A stretch of 46,355 nt of DNA, from positions 1-46,355 of the forward strand of contig JAJRUF010000074.1 of assembly GCA_024277935.1 (NCBI GenBank), given 5' to 3'. Within the stretch, counting starts at the first letter, position 1. Every line of letters begins with the position of its first letter. The notes beneath the pieces were generated by a model. The model was not told the origin of the DNA and searched no databases. It saw only the letters and a list, made by a program, of their open reading frames with translations. The position numbers were made by a program, and so were the translations under genes. Shown in pieces: positions 19,103 through 29,000 of this stretch. The DNA is from Gammaproteobacteria bacterium. Lineage in GTDB: Bacteria > Pseudomonadota > Gammaproteobacteria > Methylococcales > Methylomonadaceae.

Positions 19103-20797
19103 TTATTTTAATTCGTCTGGAAAGTATTTAACAACACAGCGCATCGGGTTTGGTGCCGCCTGTCCCAAGCCACAAATAGAAGCATCTATCATCACAGAAG
19201 CCAATTCTTCTAGTAATTCAGTATTCCACTGTTTTTGTTCCATTAGGGTTGCAGCTTTTGCTGTGCCGACACGGCAAGGTGTGCATTGACCGCATGATTC
19301 TTCTTCAAAAAACTTCATCGCATTAAGCGCTAATTCTTTAGCACTGTCTTGATTTGAAAAAACTACTACAGCCGCAGAGCCAATAAAACAACCATATTGG
19401 TTTAAGGTATCAAAATCCATCGGAATATCAGCCATTGATTCTGGCAACATTCCGCCTGATGCTCCACCAGGAAAATAACCATAAAATTCATGGCCATCTT
19501 GCATACCGCCACAATATTCTTCAATCAATTCACGCATGGTAATACCCGCTGGTGCTAAATGCACGCCCGGTTTATTAACACGACCCGAGATAGAAAAAGA
19601 ACGTAAACCTTTACGCTCATGTCGACCATGAGAAGAGAACCAATCGGGGCCTTTTTCAATAATATCCCTAACCCAGTAAACTGATTCCATATTATGCTCT
19701 AAAGTAGGTCTACCAAATAAGCCGACCTCAGCTAAAAAGGGAGGTCTTAAACGCGGCATTCCACGTTTACCTTCAATTGACTCAACCATGGCGGATTCTT
19801 CACCACAGATATATGCACCTGCACCACGGCGTAAATAAATAGGTGGCATTTTATAAATTGAAGAGGGCGGGTTATTTTGGAAATTAGCAATTTCTTTGGT
19901 TAAAATTTCTCTACAGCCTGCATATTCATCACGTAAATAAATATAAATAGCTTCACAACCGACTGTTAAGGCAGCAATCATCATCCCTTCAAGAAAACGG
20001 TGAGGATCAATTTCTAAATAATGTCTATCTTTAAAAGTACCTGGCTCACCTTCATCAATATTAACCGCCATCATACGAGGGCCTTCAAAACCGTTAACGA
20101 TACGCCATTTACGGCCAGCAGGAAACCCCGCACCACCTAAACCACGTAGGCCTGAATCCTCCATCTTTTTCATCACAGACTCAGTACTTATTTTTCCTTC
20201 AAGTACTTTTTTAAGCGTTTGATAGCCCTCGTCTGCTTTATAGGCATCCATACTGATGTAATCAGTCAAAGTATCTTTAATTTCTTTGTTTTCTACTGCA
20301 GAAGTAACCTTTTCAACCGTTGCTTGATGAATAGGGTTTTGACCTACAACAGCAACAGGTGCATGTTGACAGCGACCGACACAAGGTACTTTTTGAACAC
20401 GGACCTCATCACCTAAGCCATTTTCTAATGCATCAATCAATGGGTTTGCACCTGCCATTGAGCAAGTCAGTGATTCACAGACGCGGACAGTTAATGCAGG
20501 AGGGGGTGTTTGACCTTCTTTAACTACATCAAAATGATGGTAAAAAGAAGCAACCTCATAGACTTCAGCAGGAGAAAGTTTCATCTCATGTGCTAAAGCG
20601 ACAAGGTGTTTAGAAGAAATATGTTGGTATTGATCTTGAATTTTATGTAAATGTTCAATCAGTAAATTCCTCTGCCGCGATTCACCACCTAATAAAGACC
20701 GTATCTCTGCTAAAGCAGCTAGATCAATGGCATGGCCTTTAGGCCCGCGACGTTTTTTTCTTTTAATCTGGTCCGGTGATATTGTAATTACTGCCAC
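19103..20797 (-). CDS. fdsB: Formate dehydrogenase NAD/FMN subunit, fused FdsG (NuoE-like) + FdsB (NuoF-like)
   Basis: N-term NuoE-like 2Fe-2S (VCESLTC...CVGRC) fused to NuoF-like (GRGGAGFPAGRKW, VNIDEGEPGTFKDR, RRGAGAYICGEESAMVESIEGKRG, ESCGQCTPCRVGT). Confidence 0.93.
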   Translation of the reverse strand: MAVITISPDQIKRKKRRGPKGHAIDLAALAEIRSLLGGESRQRNLLIEHLHKIQDQYQHISSKHLVALAHEMKLSPAEVYEVASFYHHFDVVKEGQTPPPALTVRVCESLTCSMAGANPLIDALENGLGDEVRVQKVPCVGRCQHAPVAVVGQNPIHQATVEKVTSAVENKEIKDTLTDYISMDAYKADEGYQTLKKVLEGKISTESVMKKMEDSGLRGLGGAGFPAGRKWRIVNGFEGPRMMAVNIDEGEPGTFKDRHYLEIDPHRFLEGMMIAALTVGCEAIYIYLRDEYAGCREILTKEIANFQNNPPSSIYKMPPIYLRRGAGAYICGEESAMVESIEGKRGMPRLRPPFLAEVGLFGRPTLEHNMESVYWVRDIIEKGPDWFSSHGRHERKGLRSFSISGRVNKPGVHLAPAGITMRELIEEYCGGMQDGHEFYGYFPGGASGGMLPESMADIPMDFDTLNQYGCFIGSAAVVVFSNQDSAKELALNAMKFFEEESCGQCTPCRVGTAKAATLMEQKQWNTELLEELASVMIDASICGLGQAAPNPMRCVVKYFPDELK

Positions 20798-20895
20798 ACG
20801 TATGTCCTCAACTGATCGAAGTATTAATTAATGGAACTTTACCGTAGATAAGGACTGATTATCAAGTCATCATTTACTTGGGGCCATGTAAAAAA

Positions 20896-20919
20896 TTAGG
20901 AACGTGCATGGAATTACTT
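20896..20919. repeat. Solo copy of the E2 terminal repeat
   Basis: TTAGGAACGTGCATGGAATTACTT, nearly identical to the E2 right end (TAAGGAACGTGCATGGAATAACTT); no partner end seen nearby. Confidence 0.7.
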
Positions 20920-21029
20920 GAATAGCTTGGAACTGAGGCTGTAGCACGGCCTGACACAATGAGAGATAAAAAGTTACATTTCCCCTAGTTTCTAACGCTC
21001 AGTGTGAGAATTAAGGCAATAAATGAGGC

Positions 21030-21620
21030 TTAGTTATCTTCAGGCAAGCGCAAAACTAATTCATCCCAGTGTATAGTCACGCCTGGTAATGTTTCTATAT
21101 CAGTGGAGCCTTTTAGTTCAAAAATCGTTGCTTTGCCATATTCAGCATTATTTAGCTTATAAATAGTGAGTAGTCGGTCTGTAGGGTGAATTAACCAATA
21201 TTCCTGAACCCCCTGTTGTTCATATAGTTTCTGTTTTTTGATTTGATCATGACTGGCTGTTGAGGGCGATAAGACTTCAAGAATCCAGTCAGGGGCTCCA
21301 CGAATACCGTGTTTATCCAACTTGTTTTTATCACAAACCACTAAAACATCGGGTTGGACAACTGTATCAATAAGCTCATCATCCTCATTGTTTTTTGGAA
21401 GACGAACATCGACTGGTGCAATAAATGGACGACATGGTTTGGCAGACAGACAATTGGCAATTTGACGAAAAACTTCACCAGCTACATCTTGGTGTGCTAG
21501 ATCAGGTGCTGGAGACATTAAGTAAGGTTCTCCTGCAATTAATTCATAACGGACATCACTTGGCCAGTTGCGATAGTCTTGATAGGTATACCGTTGTACA
21601 TCTTGTAAAAGTAAGCCCAT
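21030..21620 (-). CDS. Uma2 family (DUF820) putative endonuclease
   Basis: YELIAGEPYLMSPAP, VDVRLP, VVQPDVLVVCD, GAPDWILEVLSPSTASHD, YWLIHP. Confidence 0.93.
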   Translation of the reverse strand: MGLLLQDVQRYTYQDYRNWPSDVRYELIAGEPYLMSPAPDLAHQDVAGEVFRQIANCLSAKPCRPFIAPVDVRLPKNNEDDELIDTVVQPDVLVVCDKNKLDKHGIRGAPDWILEVLSPSTASHDQIKKQKLYEQQGVQEYWLIHPTDRLLTIYKLNNAEYGKATIFELKGSTDIETLPGVTIHWDELVLRLPEDN

Positions 21621-21843
21621 AACATTTTTGTGATTTTTGATAGTTAACTTATCATAACCTAAATATTGCTGTATTCAAGTGTTTTAATACATCAATTCAA
21701 GGTGGGGCTAGACTTTGTTTTTGCGTATAACGCATATCTTTAGATAAGGTTGCACTGCTAGTTATAATTAACAGGCTAATTTTTCTGGTCTAAGTGTTAT
21801 ATTGATTTCCCATTGGTTTATAAAGCATAAAAGAGGAACAATT

Positions 21844-22761
21844 TTGAAAAAGATATTATTTGGATTATTAGTATTTTTTAGCCAACAAGTTTTGGCGTTA
21901 TCAGCACTTGCAGTAACAGAAGTTAGTTCTGGTGTTTTTGTGCATTTTGGTAAACCCGAATTACCTAATAAAATAAATCATGGGGCTATAGCTAATATAG
22001 GTTTTATTGTGGGTGATAGATGTGTTGCTGTTATTGATACAGGCGGAAACCCTGAGCAAGGTTATGCATTAAAAAAAGCGATACAAAAAATTACCACTAC
22101 AGCCATTTGTTTTGTTATTAATACTCATGTTCATCCTGACCATATTTTTGGCAATATTGCTTTTAAACAACAAGGTGTAAAATTTATTGGCCATAAAAAT
22201 CTTGCCAGAGCCATGTCTACTCGCGGTAGGTATTATATTGAAAAATCTATAGATCAAATTGGTGTTAAATTAAAAGAAAAAAATATTATTGCTCCTGAGA
22301 AAGCTGTAAAAAATCATTTGATTATTGATCTTGGTGGACGGAAATTGGTATTAACTGCTCATCCAACCGCTCATACTGATAATGATTTAACCGTTTTTGA
22401 CCCAAAAACAAATACACTTTGGATGGCAGATTTGCTTTTTCTGGAGCATCTCCCTGTTATTGATGGGAGTCTAATAGGGTGGCTTAATGAACTTAACCGA
22501 ATGGAAAAACAAAACTATAAAGTGGTTATTCCTGGGCATGGTCCAGTAGTGACCGATTGGCCAAAAGGCTTGCAGGCAGAAAAATATTATTTACAAACAA
22601 TACTCACTGAAACCCGTGAAATGATTGCTAAAGGTAAGTTTATTGAAGAAGCTATTAAAACAGTCGCTTATTCAGAAAAAGATAAGTGGAAATTATTTGA
22701 TCAGTTCCATAAAAAAAATATAACCAGTGCATTTGCAGAATTAGAGTGGGAAGATGAGTAA
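21844..22761 (+). CDS. Secreted MBL-fold metallohydrolase, quinoprotein relay system 2-like
   Basis: MBL motif NTHVHPDHIFGN, HTDNDLTVF, PGHGPV. Track start is 21802, but in-frame TTG at 21844 follows RBS-like AAGAGGA and gives signal peptide MKKILFGLLVFFSQQVLALSA. Confidence 0.8.
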   Translation: MKKILFGLLVFFSQQVLALSALAVTEVSSGVFVHFGKPELPNKINHGAIANIGFIVGDRCVAVIDTGGNPEQGYALKKAIQKITTTAICFVINTHVHPDHIFGNIAFKQQGVKFIGHKNLARAMSTRGRYYIEKSIDQIGVKLKEKNIIAPEKAVKNHLIIDLGGRKLVLTAHPTAHTDNDLTVFDPKTNTLWMADLLFLEHLPVIDGSLIGWLNELNRMEKQNYKVVIPGHGPVVTDWPKGLQAEKYYLQTILTETREMIAKGKFIEEAIKTVAYSEKDKWKLFDQFHKKNITSAFAELEWEDE

Positions 22762-22838
22762 GTTATTTGTTGCCAGCCGCCTAAAAAAGTCAATTGAAGT
22801 GATGTTTATGTAGTTGCGATATTTTATCTGTAGGGGTA

Positions 22839-24392
22839 TTGTTAATACTTTTAGAGCATGTTGGAAACCTAATGGATAAAATTAAATTCCTCTATGTAGA
22901 AAATGTAATTTCTAGGTTGCAAAACAATATCCAACAGCAGATAACATTTTTTATGCTAGTGGAGAATTTATCTTATGACAAAGAGCTTGATGTTGTTTGG
23001 TCGGGTGAAGAGGGTGTCTGGCACACTCTCGCAGCTAAGTATCATAGTATGCAAGGAAATGATAAAGAATACTGGCAAGCTCATATTGAATTAACGGCAT
23101 CTGCTTCTGAATCACTTCCGGGAAATATTAAATTTGGTATTCGCTACCGAGTTTTTGGAGCTGAATACTGGGATAATAACCACGGGCAAAACTATATGAG
23201 TGAAGCTGATTCAGGGATACAGTTAGCACATAAAACCTTGGTACAAAATATTAGTGTTTCCAGTTGTTTTCAAGATCAACAAACACATATGCCCATTCTT
23301 ATTGCGGTAGGGCAATCTTTTAATGCAGAGAAGGTGACTATTCACTGGACGACTGATAACTGGGTCACGATAGAAAAAACTCCCTGTCATTTTGACCGGC
23401 AATATTGGGATAAGCAGTTTAAAAGTAATGCCAGAAATCCCAACCAATATGCTGTGCAACTATGGGAAGGCCAAATAAATCATAATGATGCTTTCCGCTT
23501 ACAATACGTTATTTGCTGCGAGCGTGATGGTAAAGCTTTATGGGAAAATAATGAGGGCAATAACTATTCTTTTGAAAGGGAGCAGTTAAAAGTTTTAATC
23601 CTTAATTTACATTGTTATCAAGAAGAAAATCAGGATGAAAAATTTACTCAAATTGCTAAAGCCATAAATGAGTTGGACATTGATATTGTGTGTTTGCAAG
23701 AAGTGGCTGAATACTGGCGAGATGGACTGGGTGACTGGGAGTCCAATTCAGCAAAGCTAATTAATGATCGTTTAAAAAAACCTTTTTATTTACATACAGA
23801 TTGGTCTCATATTGGCTTTGATAAATTTAAAGAGGGGGTGGCCATTCTAAGTCGGTTTCCTTTGTCTAATCAAGAGTCAAAATATGTATCAGATAGTCAT
23901 GATATATATAGTATTCATTCTAGAAAAGTGGTGATGGCAAGAGTTAATGTACCTTATATTGGTGCGATTAATGTTTTTTCGGCACATTTAAGCTGGGTGG
24001 AAGATGGTTTTCAAAATCAGTTTCAATGCTTACATAAATGGGCAGAATCGGTTCAAACTGATGATGTTAAGGCAACCTTATTATGTGGGGATTTTAATAT
24101 TACAGCGGGAACAAATGGATATGAATATATCGTTAATTCAAATCAGTATGATGATCAATATTTAGCGGCTAATGAGCAGGGTGTTTTTGATAAAATATTT
24201 AGGGTTAATGATGCCCATTGGCAAGATTTATTAACTGACGATTACCGAATAGACTATATTTTTATGAATAAGTCTAGTCAATTACAAGTCACCTCGGCAA
24301 AAATATTATTTACTGAGTTTGATTATGGGCGTGTGTCTGATCATTGTGGCTATTTTATGACGTTTGAACCAAAAATAATAATAAAAAATTAA
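22839..24392 (+). CDS. Endonuclease/exonuclease/phosphatase-family protein with N-terminal CBM21/53-like domains
   Basis: EEP motifs NLHCYQ, IVCLQEV, ILSRFPL, FSAHLSW, LCGDFNIT, YRIDYIFMN, VSDHCGYFMTF; N-term VENLSYDKELDVVW...FGIRYRVFGAEYWDNNHGQNY (CBM21-like) and second ...GKALWENNEGNNYSF unit. Start may be ATG at 22872. Confidence 0.8.
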   Translation: MLILLEHVGNLMDKIKFLYVENVISRLQNNIQQQITFFMLVENLSYDKELDVVWSGEEGVWHTLAAKYHSMQGNDKEYWQAHIELTASASESLPGNIKFGIRYRVFGAEYWDNNHGQNYMSEADSGIQLAHKTLVQNISVSSCFQDQQTHMPILIAVGQSFNAEKVTIHWTTDNWVTIEKTPCHFDRQYWDKQFKSNARNPNQYAVQLWEGQINHNDAFRLQYVICCERDGKALWENNEGNNYSFEREQLKVLILNLHCYQEENQDEKFTQIAKAINELDIDIVCLQEVAEYWRDGLGDWESNSAKLINDRLKKPFYLHTDWSHIGFDKFKEGVAILSRFPLSNQESKYVSDSHDIYSIHSRKVVMARVNVPYIGAINVFSAHLSWVEDGFQNQFQCLHKWAESVQTDDVKATLLCGDFNITAGTNGYEYIVNSNQYDDQYLAANEQGVFDKIFRVNDAHWQDLLTDDYRIDYIFMNKSSQLQVTSAKILFTEFDYGRVSDHCGYFMTFEPKIIIKN

Positions 24393-24401
24393 GAGGCGGC
24401 A

Positions 24402-26003
24402 ATGGAAATAGCAGAACATTATGCCAGACCTGTTCGTGGTGAATTAGGTGGCTCATTTGCAAGAGTAAATGATTTTAATCATGAGTTTTTTGTGCGTTGG
24501 GGACGGATGGATTTTGAGATGTATCATGGTGCTCAAGTCAATCTTAAAGTTATTTTAAAGGTTTATAGTAATGATGGTATTTGTGAAACGTATATAATCG
24601 ATACCGAACCCTATGATATTGAGTGGGACCGACATAAACGTCGTACCCGAGATTTTTACATCCATCCTTTTTCAAGTAGTTATGGGCAAGCCAACTGTGC
24701 TAAGTTTTCTTTTATCATCCATAAAGACGGGCATTCTCTGGCTTCAGAAAAAGAATACATTTATATGGACTGGCCGCAATTACAAGGCAACCCTGATGAG
24801 CATCAATTTCGAGAAATAACTTCCGAGTATACAACAGCTAATAGCTATCGAACTTATGAATTAAATGCAGGTGAGTTACAAAATGATGTGGACTGGATGA
24901 ATCATCATTTTGAATCTTTAGAGCTGGTGCCTAAATTTACTAAAGGCCAGCTTAACCATCCGTATCATCCTAAAAGTTATATTCATCATTTAATTGATAA
25001 AGTCATGCAATGTAAGCGTCATGATCATGAACGCTTATGTACCATTAAAGTAAGTGTAGACTGTATAGATGATGCTGATTTTGTAACCCATTTAATCCAT
25101 GCCAGTGAGCAGGGGGTATGGGTACAATGTATTGTTGATTGGCGCAAAATGACATTAACGAATAGCCAAAGTTATGCGCGTTTAAAAAGAGCGGGTATTG
25201 AGTTAATTGGTGTTGTTTGCAGTCCTGACCATCACTTAATTGAAGTTGAACCTGATATGCATACCAAATTCATCATCTTTAATGATGAAGATTGTATTAT
25301 GGGATCTTTTAATATTACGTTTGATCGCTGGTGGGCTAACTGGGAGTCTGGAATGACTTTCCATTCAAAAGGAATGTGTCGGTTATTGGATAATATTTTT
25401 CAAAGTCAACGAGGAGGGGTTATTCAACAGTATGGGATTGACCCTCACAGTCATTTTAATATGTTATACACCTATGGTCGTTATACGATAGCTAATGGAG
25501 AAAATTACCTACCACACCATGCAATTTTAAGTGAAATTAACCGTGCAAAGCATTCAATTAAAGTGACCTTATTTTTGATTGGTGATTTATTGGGTGGGCA
25601 TCATGATAGTGTGATTAATGCATTGATTGAAGCAAAAAATAGAGGTGTTTATGTACACCTATTACTAAATGGGCATATTGCCAGGCAGGGTGAAGTGGGT
25701 GTCATGCGCTCGATGGAAGAAGAGTTAAGGCAGCCTTTATTGCCTGCGGTTGATCAATTACGGTTTGCAGGTGTACCTGTCGGTTTGGTTTATGGTCAAG
25801 ATGACCATGAAGTACCTTATTCACCCATTCATTCAAAATACTGCATCATTGATGATTATATTGTGATTGATGGTAGTTTTAATTGGTATAACACCTCAGT
25901 TTTTTCTCATGATTTAATTGTCGTTGCAGCGAGTCATGAAGTCGCTAAACCTTATTTACATGAATTTGATGAAATTCAATGTGCATTCAGGGTTTATTAT
26001 TGA
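24402..26003 (+). CDS. Phospholipase D-like (two HKD motifs) protein
   Basis: HTKFIIFNDEDCIMGSFN and HSKYCIIDDYIVIDGSFN; 9-nt gap after preceding gene, RBS GAGGCGG. Confidence 0.88.
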   Translation: MEIAEHYARPVRGELGGSFARVNDFNHEFFVRWGRMDFEMYHGAQVNLKVILKVYSNDGICETYIIDTEPYDIEWDRHKRRTRDFYIHPFSSSYGQANCAKFSFIIHKDGHSLASEKEYIYMDWPQLQGNPDEHQFREITSEYTTANSYRTYELNAGELQNDVDWMNHHFESLELVPKFTKGQLNHPYHPKSYIHHLIDKVMQCKRHDHERLCTIKVSVDCIDDADFVTHLIHASEQGVWVQCIVDWRKMTLTNSQSYARLKRAGIELIGVVCSPDHHLIEVEPDMHTKFIIFNDEDCIMGSFNITFDRWWANWESGMTFHSKGMCRLLDNIFQSQRGGVIQQYGIDPHSHFNMLYTYGRYTIANGENYLPHHAILSEINRAKHSIKVTLFLIGDLLGGHHDSVINALIEAKNRGVYVHLLLNGHIARQGEVGVMRSMEEELRQPLLPAVDQLRFAGVPVGLVYGQDDHEVPYSPIHSKYCIIDDYIVIDGSFNWYNTSVFSHDLIVVAASHEVAKPYLHEFDEIQCAFRVYY

Positions 26004-26089
26004 GGGAGCATATCTTGCAATTAAGTAGATGCTATTTTTACTAAGTATTTAATAAGGCTATAATAGCCAGCTTTTGCCTGCTTATTTTT

Positions 26090-29000
26090 ATGCCTAGTCA
26101 TACCTTAATAAAACAACTTTCTAAACAATTGCAGTTCTGCATGAATGTAGACAGACACAGCTATAAACGACAGTTAGACCGTTTACGCAGTGAGCTGAAA
26201 AAAGCTAATGTTCCTGAAAAAAAATTAAATATATTGGCAGGAAAAATAGAACAATCTATTCATAAAAGAAATCAGCGAAAAACCAGTATCCCTAAAATTG
26301 AATATCCTGACTTACCTGTCACAGCAAAAAAAACTGAAATAGCGGATTTAATTAAAAAAAATCAGGTGCTGATTTTATGCGGTGAAACCGGTTCTGGTAA
26401 AACCACTCAAATCCCTAAAATTTGTTTAGAAATAGGCCGTGGTGTCAACGGATTTATTGGCCATACCCAGCCAAGAAGAATTGCGGCACGTACAGTGGCC
26501 GACAGAATTGCCGAAGAATTAGGCCAAAAAATAGGTCAATCCGTCGGTTATAAAGTGCGTTTTCACGATAAAACACATGATAAGTCATTAGTTAAACTTA
26601 TGACGGATGGTATTTTATTAGCAGAGTCCCAAAATGACCCTTATCTAAATCAATATGACACTATTATTATTGATGAGGCGCACGAACGTAGTTTAAATAT
26701 TGATTTTTTATTAGGTTATATGCGGTGGTTGTTACCTAAACGACCTGATCTAAAACTAATAATTACTTCTGCAACGATTGACCCAGAGCGGTTTTCTAAG
26801 CACTTTTCTAATGCACCAATTATCAATGTATCCGGTCGAACTTACCCAGTAGAAATGCGTTACCGTCCGCTAGAATTAATGGAGGATGATGATGAGACTA
26901 CCGCAGATATTCAGCAAGCGATTGTAGATGCAGTGGATGAGTTACATAGGGATTTACCGGGTGATATTCTAATCTTTCTAAATGGTGAAAGAGAAATTAG
27001 GGAAACCACAGAATCATTAAAAAAACATAACCCTGCACATTGCGATATTTTGCCGCTATATTCAAAATTAAGTGTCTCTGAGCAGGAAAGAGTTTTTAAA
27101 CCTCAAGGCAAATCCAGAATCGTATTGGCAACTAATGTGGCTGAAACCTCATTGACTGTGCCAGGCATTAGAAGTGTGATTGATACGGGGCATGCAAGGA
27201 TTAGTCGCTATAGTCATCGCAGTAAAATCCAACGCTTGCCCATAGAAAAAATTTCACAAGCCAGTGCTAATCAAAGGGCAGGGCGTTGTGGCCGTGTTGC
27301 AGAAGGGATTTGTATTCGACTGTATTCAGAAGAAGATTTTTTGGCAAGACCACAATTTACCGAACCAGAGATTTTAAGAACTAATTTATCTTCTGTTATT
27401 TTACAGATGACGGCTTTAAAGCTGGGTGATATTGAAGATTTTCCCTTTGTTGAACCTCCTGAAGATAAAATGATTCGGGATGGAAAAAATTCTTTACATG
27501 AGGTTAATGCTTTAGATAAAGAAGGTAAAATTACGGCGATGGGAAGGCAGTTAGCTAAAATCCCCACTGATCCCAGGCTAGCAAGAATGTTATTAGCCGC
27601 TGACAAATTAAATTGTTTAACAGAAATCTCTATTATTGTTTCGGCATTAAGTATTCAAGACCCCCGAGAGAAGCCTGCGGATAAAATGCAGCAAGCGGAT
27701 AGTAAACATGCCGAGTTTAAAGTTGATGACTCTGATTTTTTAACAATTTTAAATATTTGGAATACCTTTGAAGCGCAGAAAAAACATTTATCAAACAGCA
27801 AGCTAAGAAAATATTGTAAAGAACATTTTTTATCTTATATTCGGATGCGCGAGTGGTTTGATATTCATGCTCAAATCATGCAGGTGATTAAAGGTGAGTT
27901 AAAACTTATACCCAATACCAGTGATGCGGGTTATGAAGCTGTTCATTGTGCGTTACTACCCGGACTATTATCCAATATTGGTTTTAAGCATGAGCAATAT
28001 GAGTACCTAGGTGCTAGAGGCCTTAAATTTTTTATCTTCCCTGGTTCAGGTCAATATAAAGTGAGACCTAAATGGATTATAGCGGCGGAACAAGTTGAAA
28101 CCTCCAAAGTTTATGCGCGAACTGTTGCAAGAATAGAGCCTGAATGGATTGAGCAGTGCGCTAAACACTTGGTTAAATCCAGTTATTACGAGCCACACTG
28201 GGAAAAGAAAGCAGGGCGTAGTGCTGTATATGAGCGAGTGATGCTATATGGTTTAACGGTACAACCCAAAAGAAAAATTCCTTATGAGCGAATTGATCCG
28301 AAAGCGGCAAGAGAAATATTTATCCGCTGTGGGTTAGTGGCACAAGATTATCATACCAATGCACCTTTTTTTAAAGCCAATAAAAATTTATTGGAAGAGG
28401 TTGGTTACATACAACATAAGGGGCGGCGAGTAGATTTAATAGAAGATGAAGAGTGGTTATATGAGTTTTACAATCAGAAATTACCGGAACAAGTTGTTAA
28501 TGGTATTACACTGGATAAATGGCGTAAAACAGCAGAAAAAGAAAACCCCAAGCTATTATTTTTAACCAAAGAAGACTTAACCCGTAAAGATGATGGACAT
28601 ATCAGTGATTGGGATTATCCAGAACATAAAAAGGTAGGAAACTTATCGATAGAACTGCAGTATCGTTTTGAACCCGGCCATGATGAAGATGGGGTAACCG
28701 CTATTATCCCTGTGCATCAGTTAAATCAAGTATCTATTCAATCTTTTGAATGGCTAGTACCGGGGTTATTGGAAGAAAAAATTATTGCTTTGATTAAATC
28801 CTTACCTAAGCAGGTGCGTAAACATTTTGTACCTGTGCCACAAACAGCAAAAGAGTGTTTGGCCATAGAACCAGATTTTAAAGGTTCTTTATACGAATGG
28901 TTAGGGATGAGGCTAAGAAAATTAACCGGTGAGGCGATTCCATTAACAGAATGGAATCCAAGCGTATTAAGTGATCATTTAAAAATGAACTATAGAGTGG

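Noticed and set aside
27271-27606. 111-aa ORF antisense to hrpA
   Set aside because: Contained in hrpA with clear helicase motifs; no start signal or family recognised.
28936-28958. GATTCCATT-AACAG-AATGGAATC inverted repeat inside hrpA
   Set aside because: 9-bp arms in coding DNA are plausible by chance at this window size.
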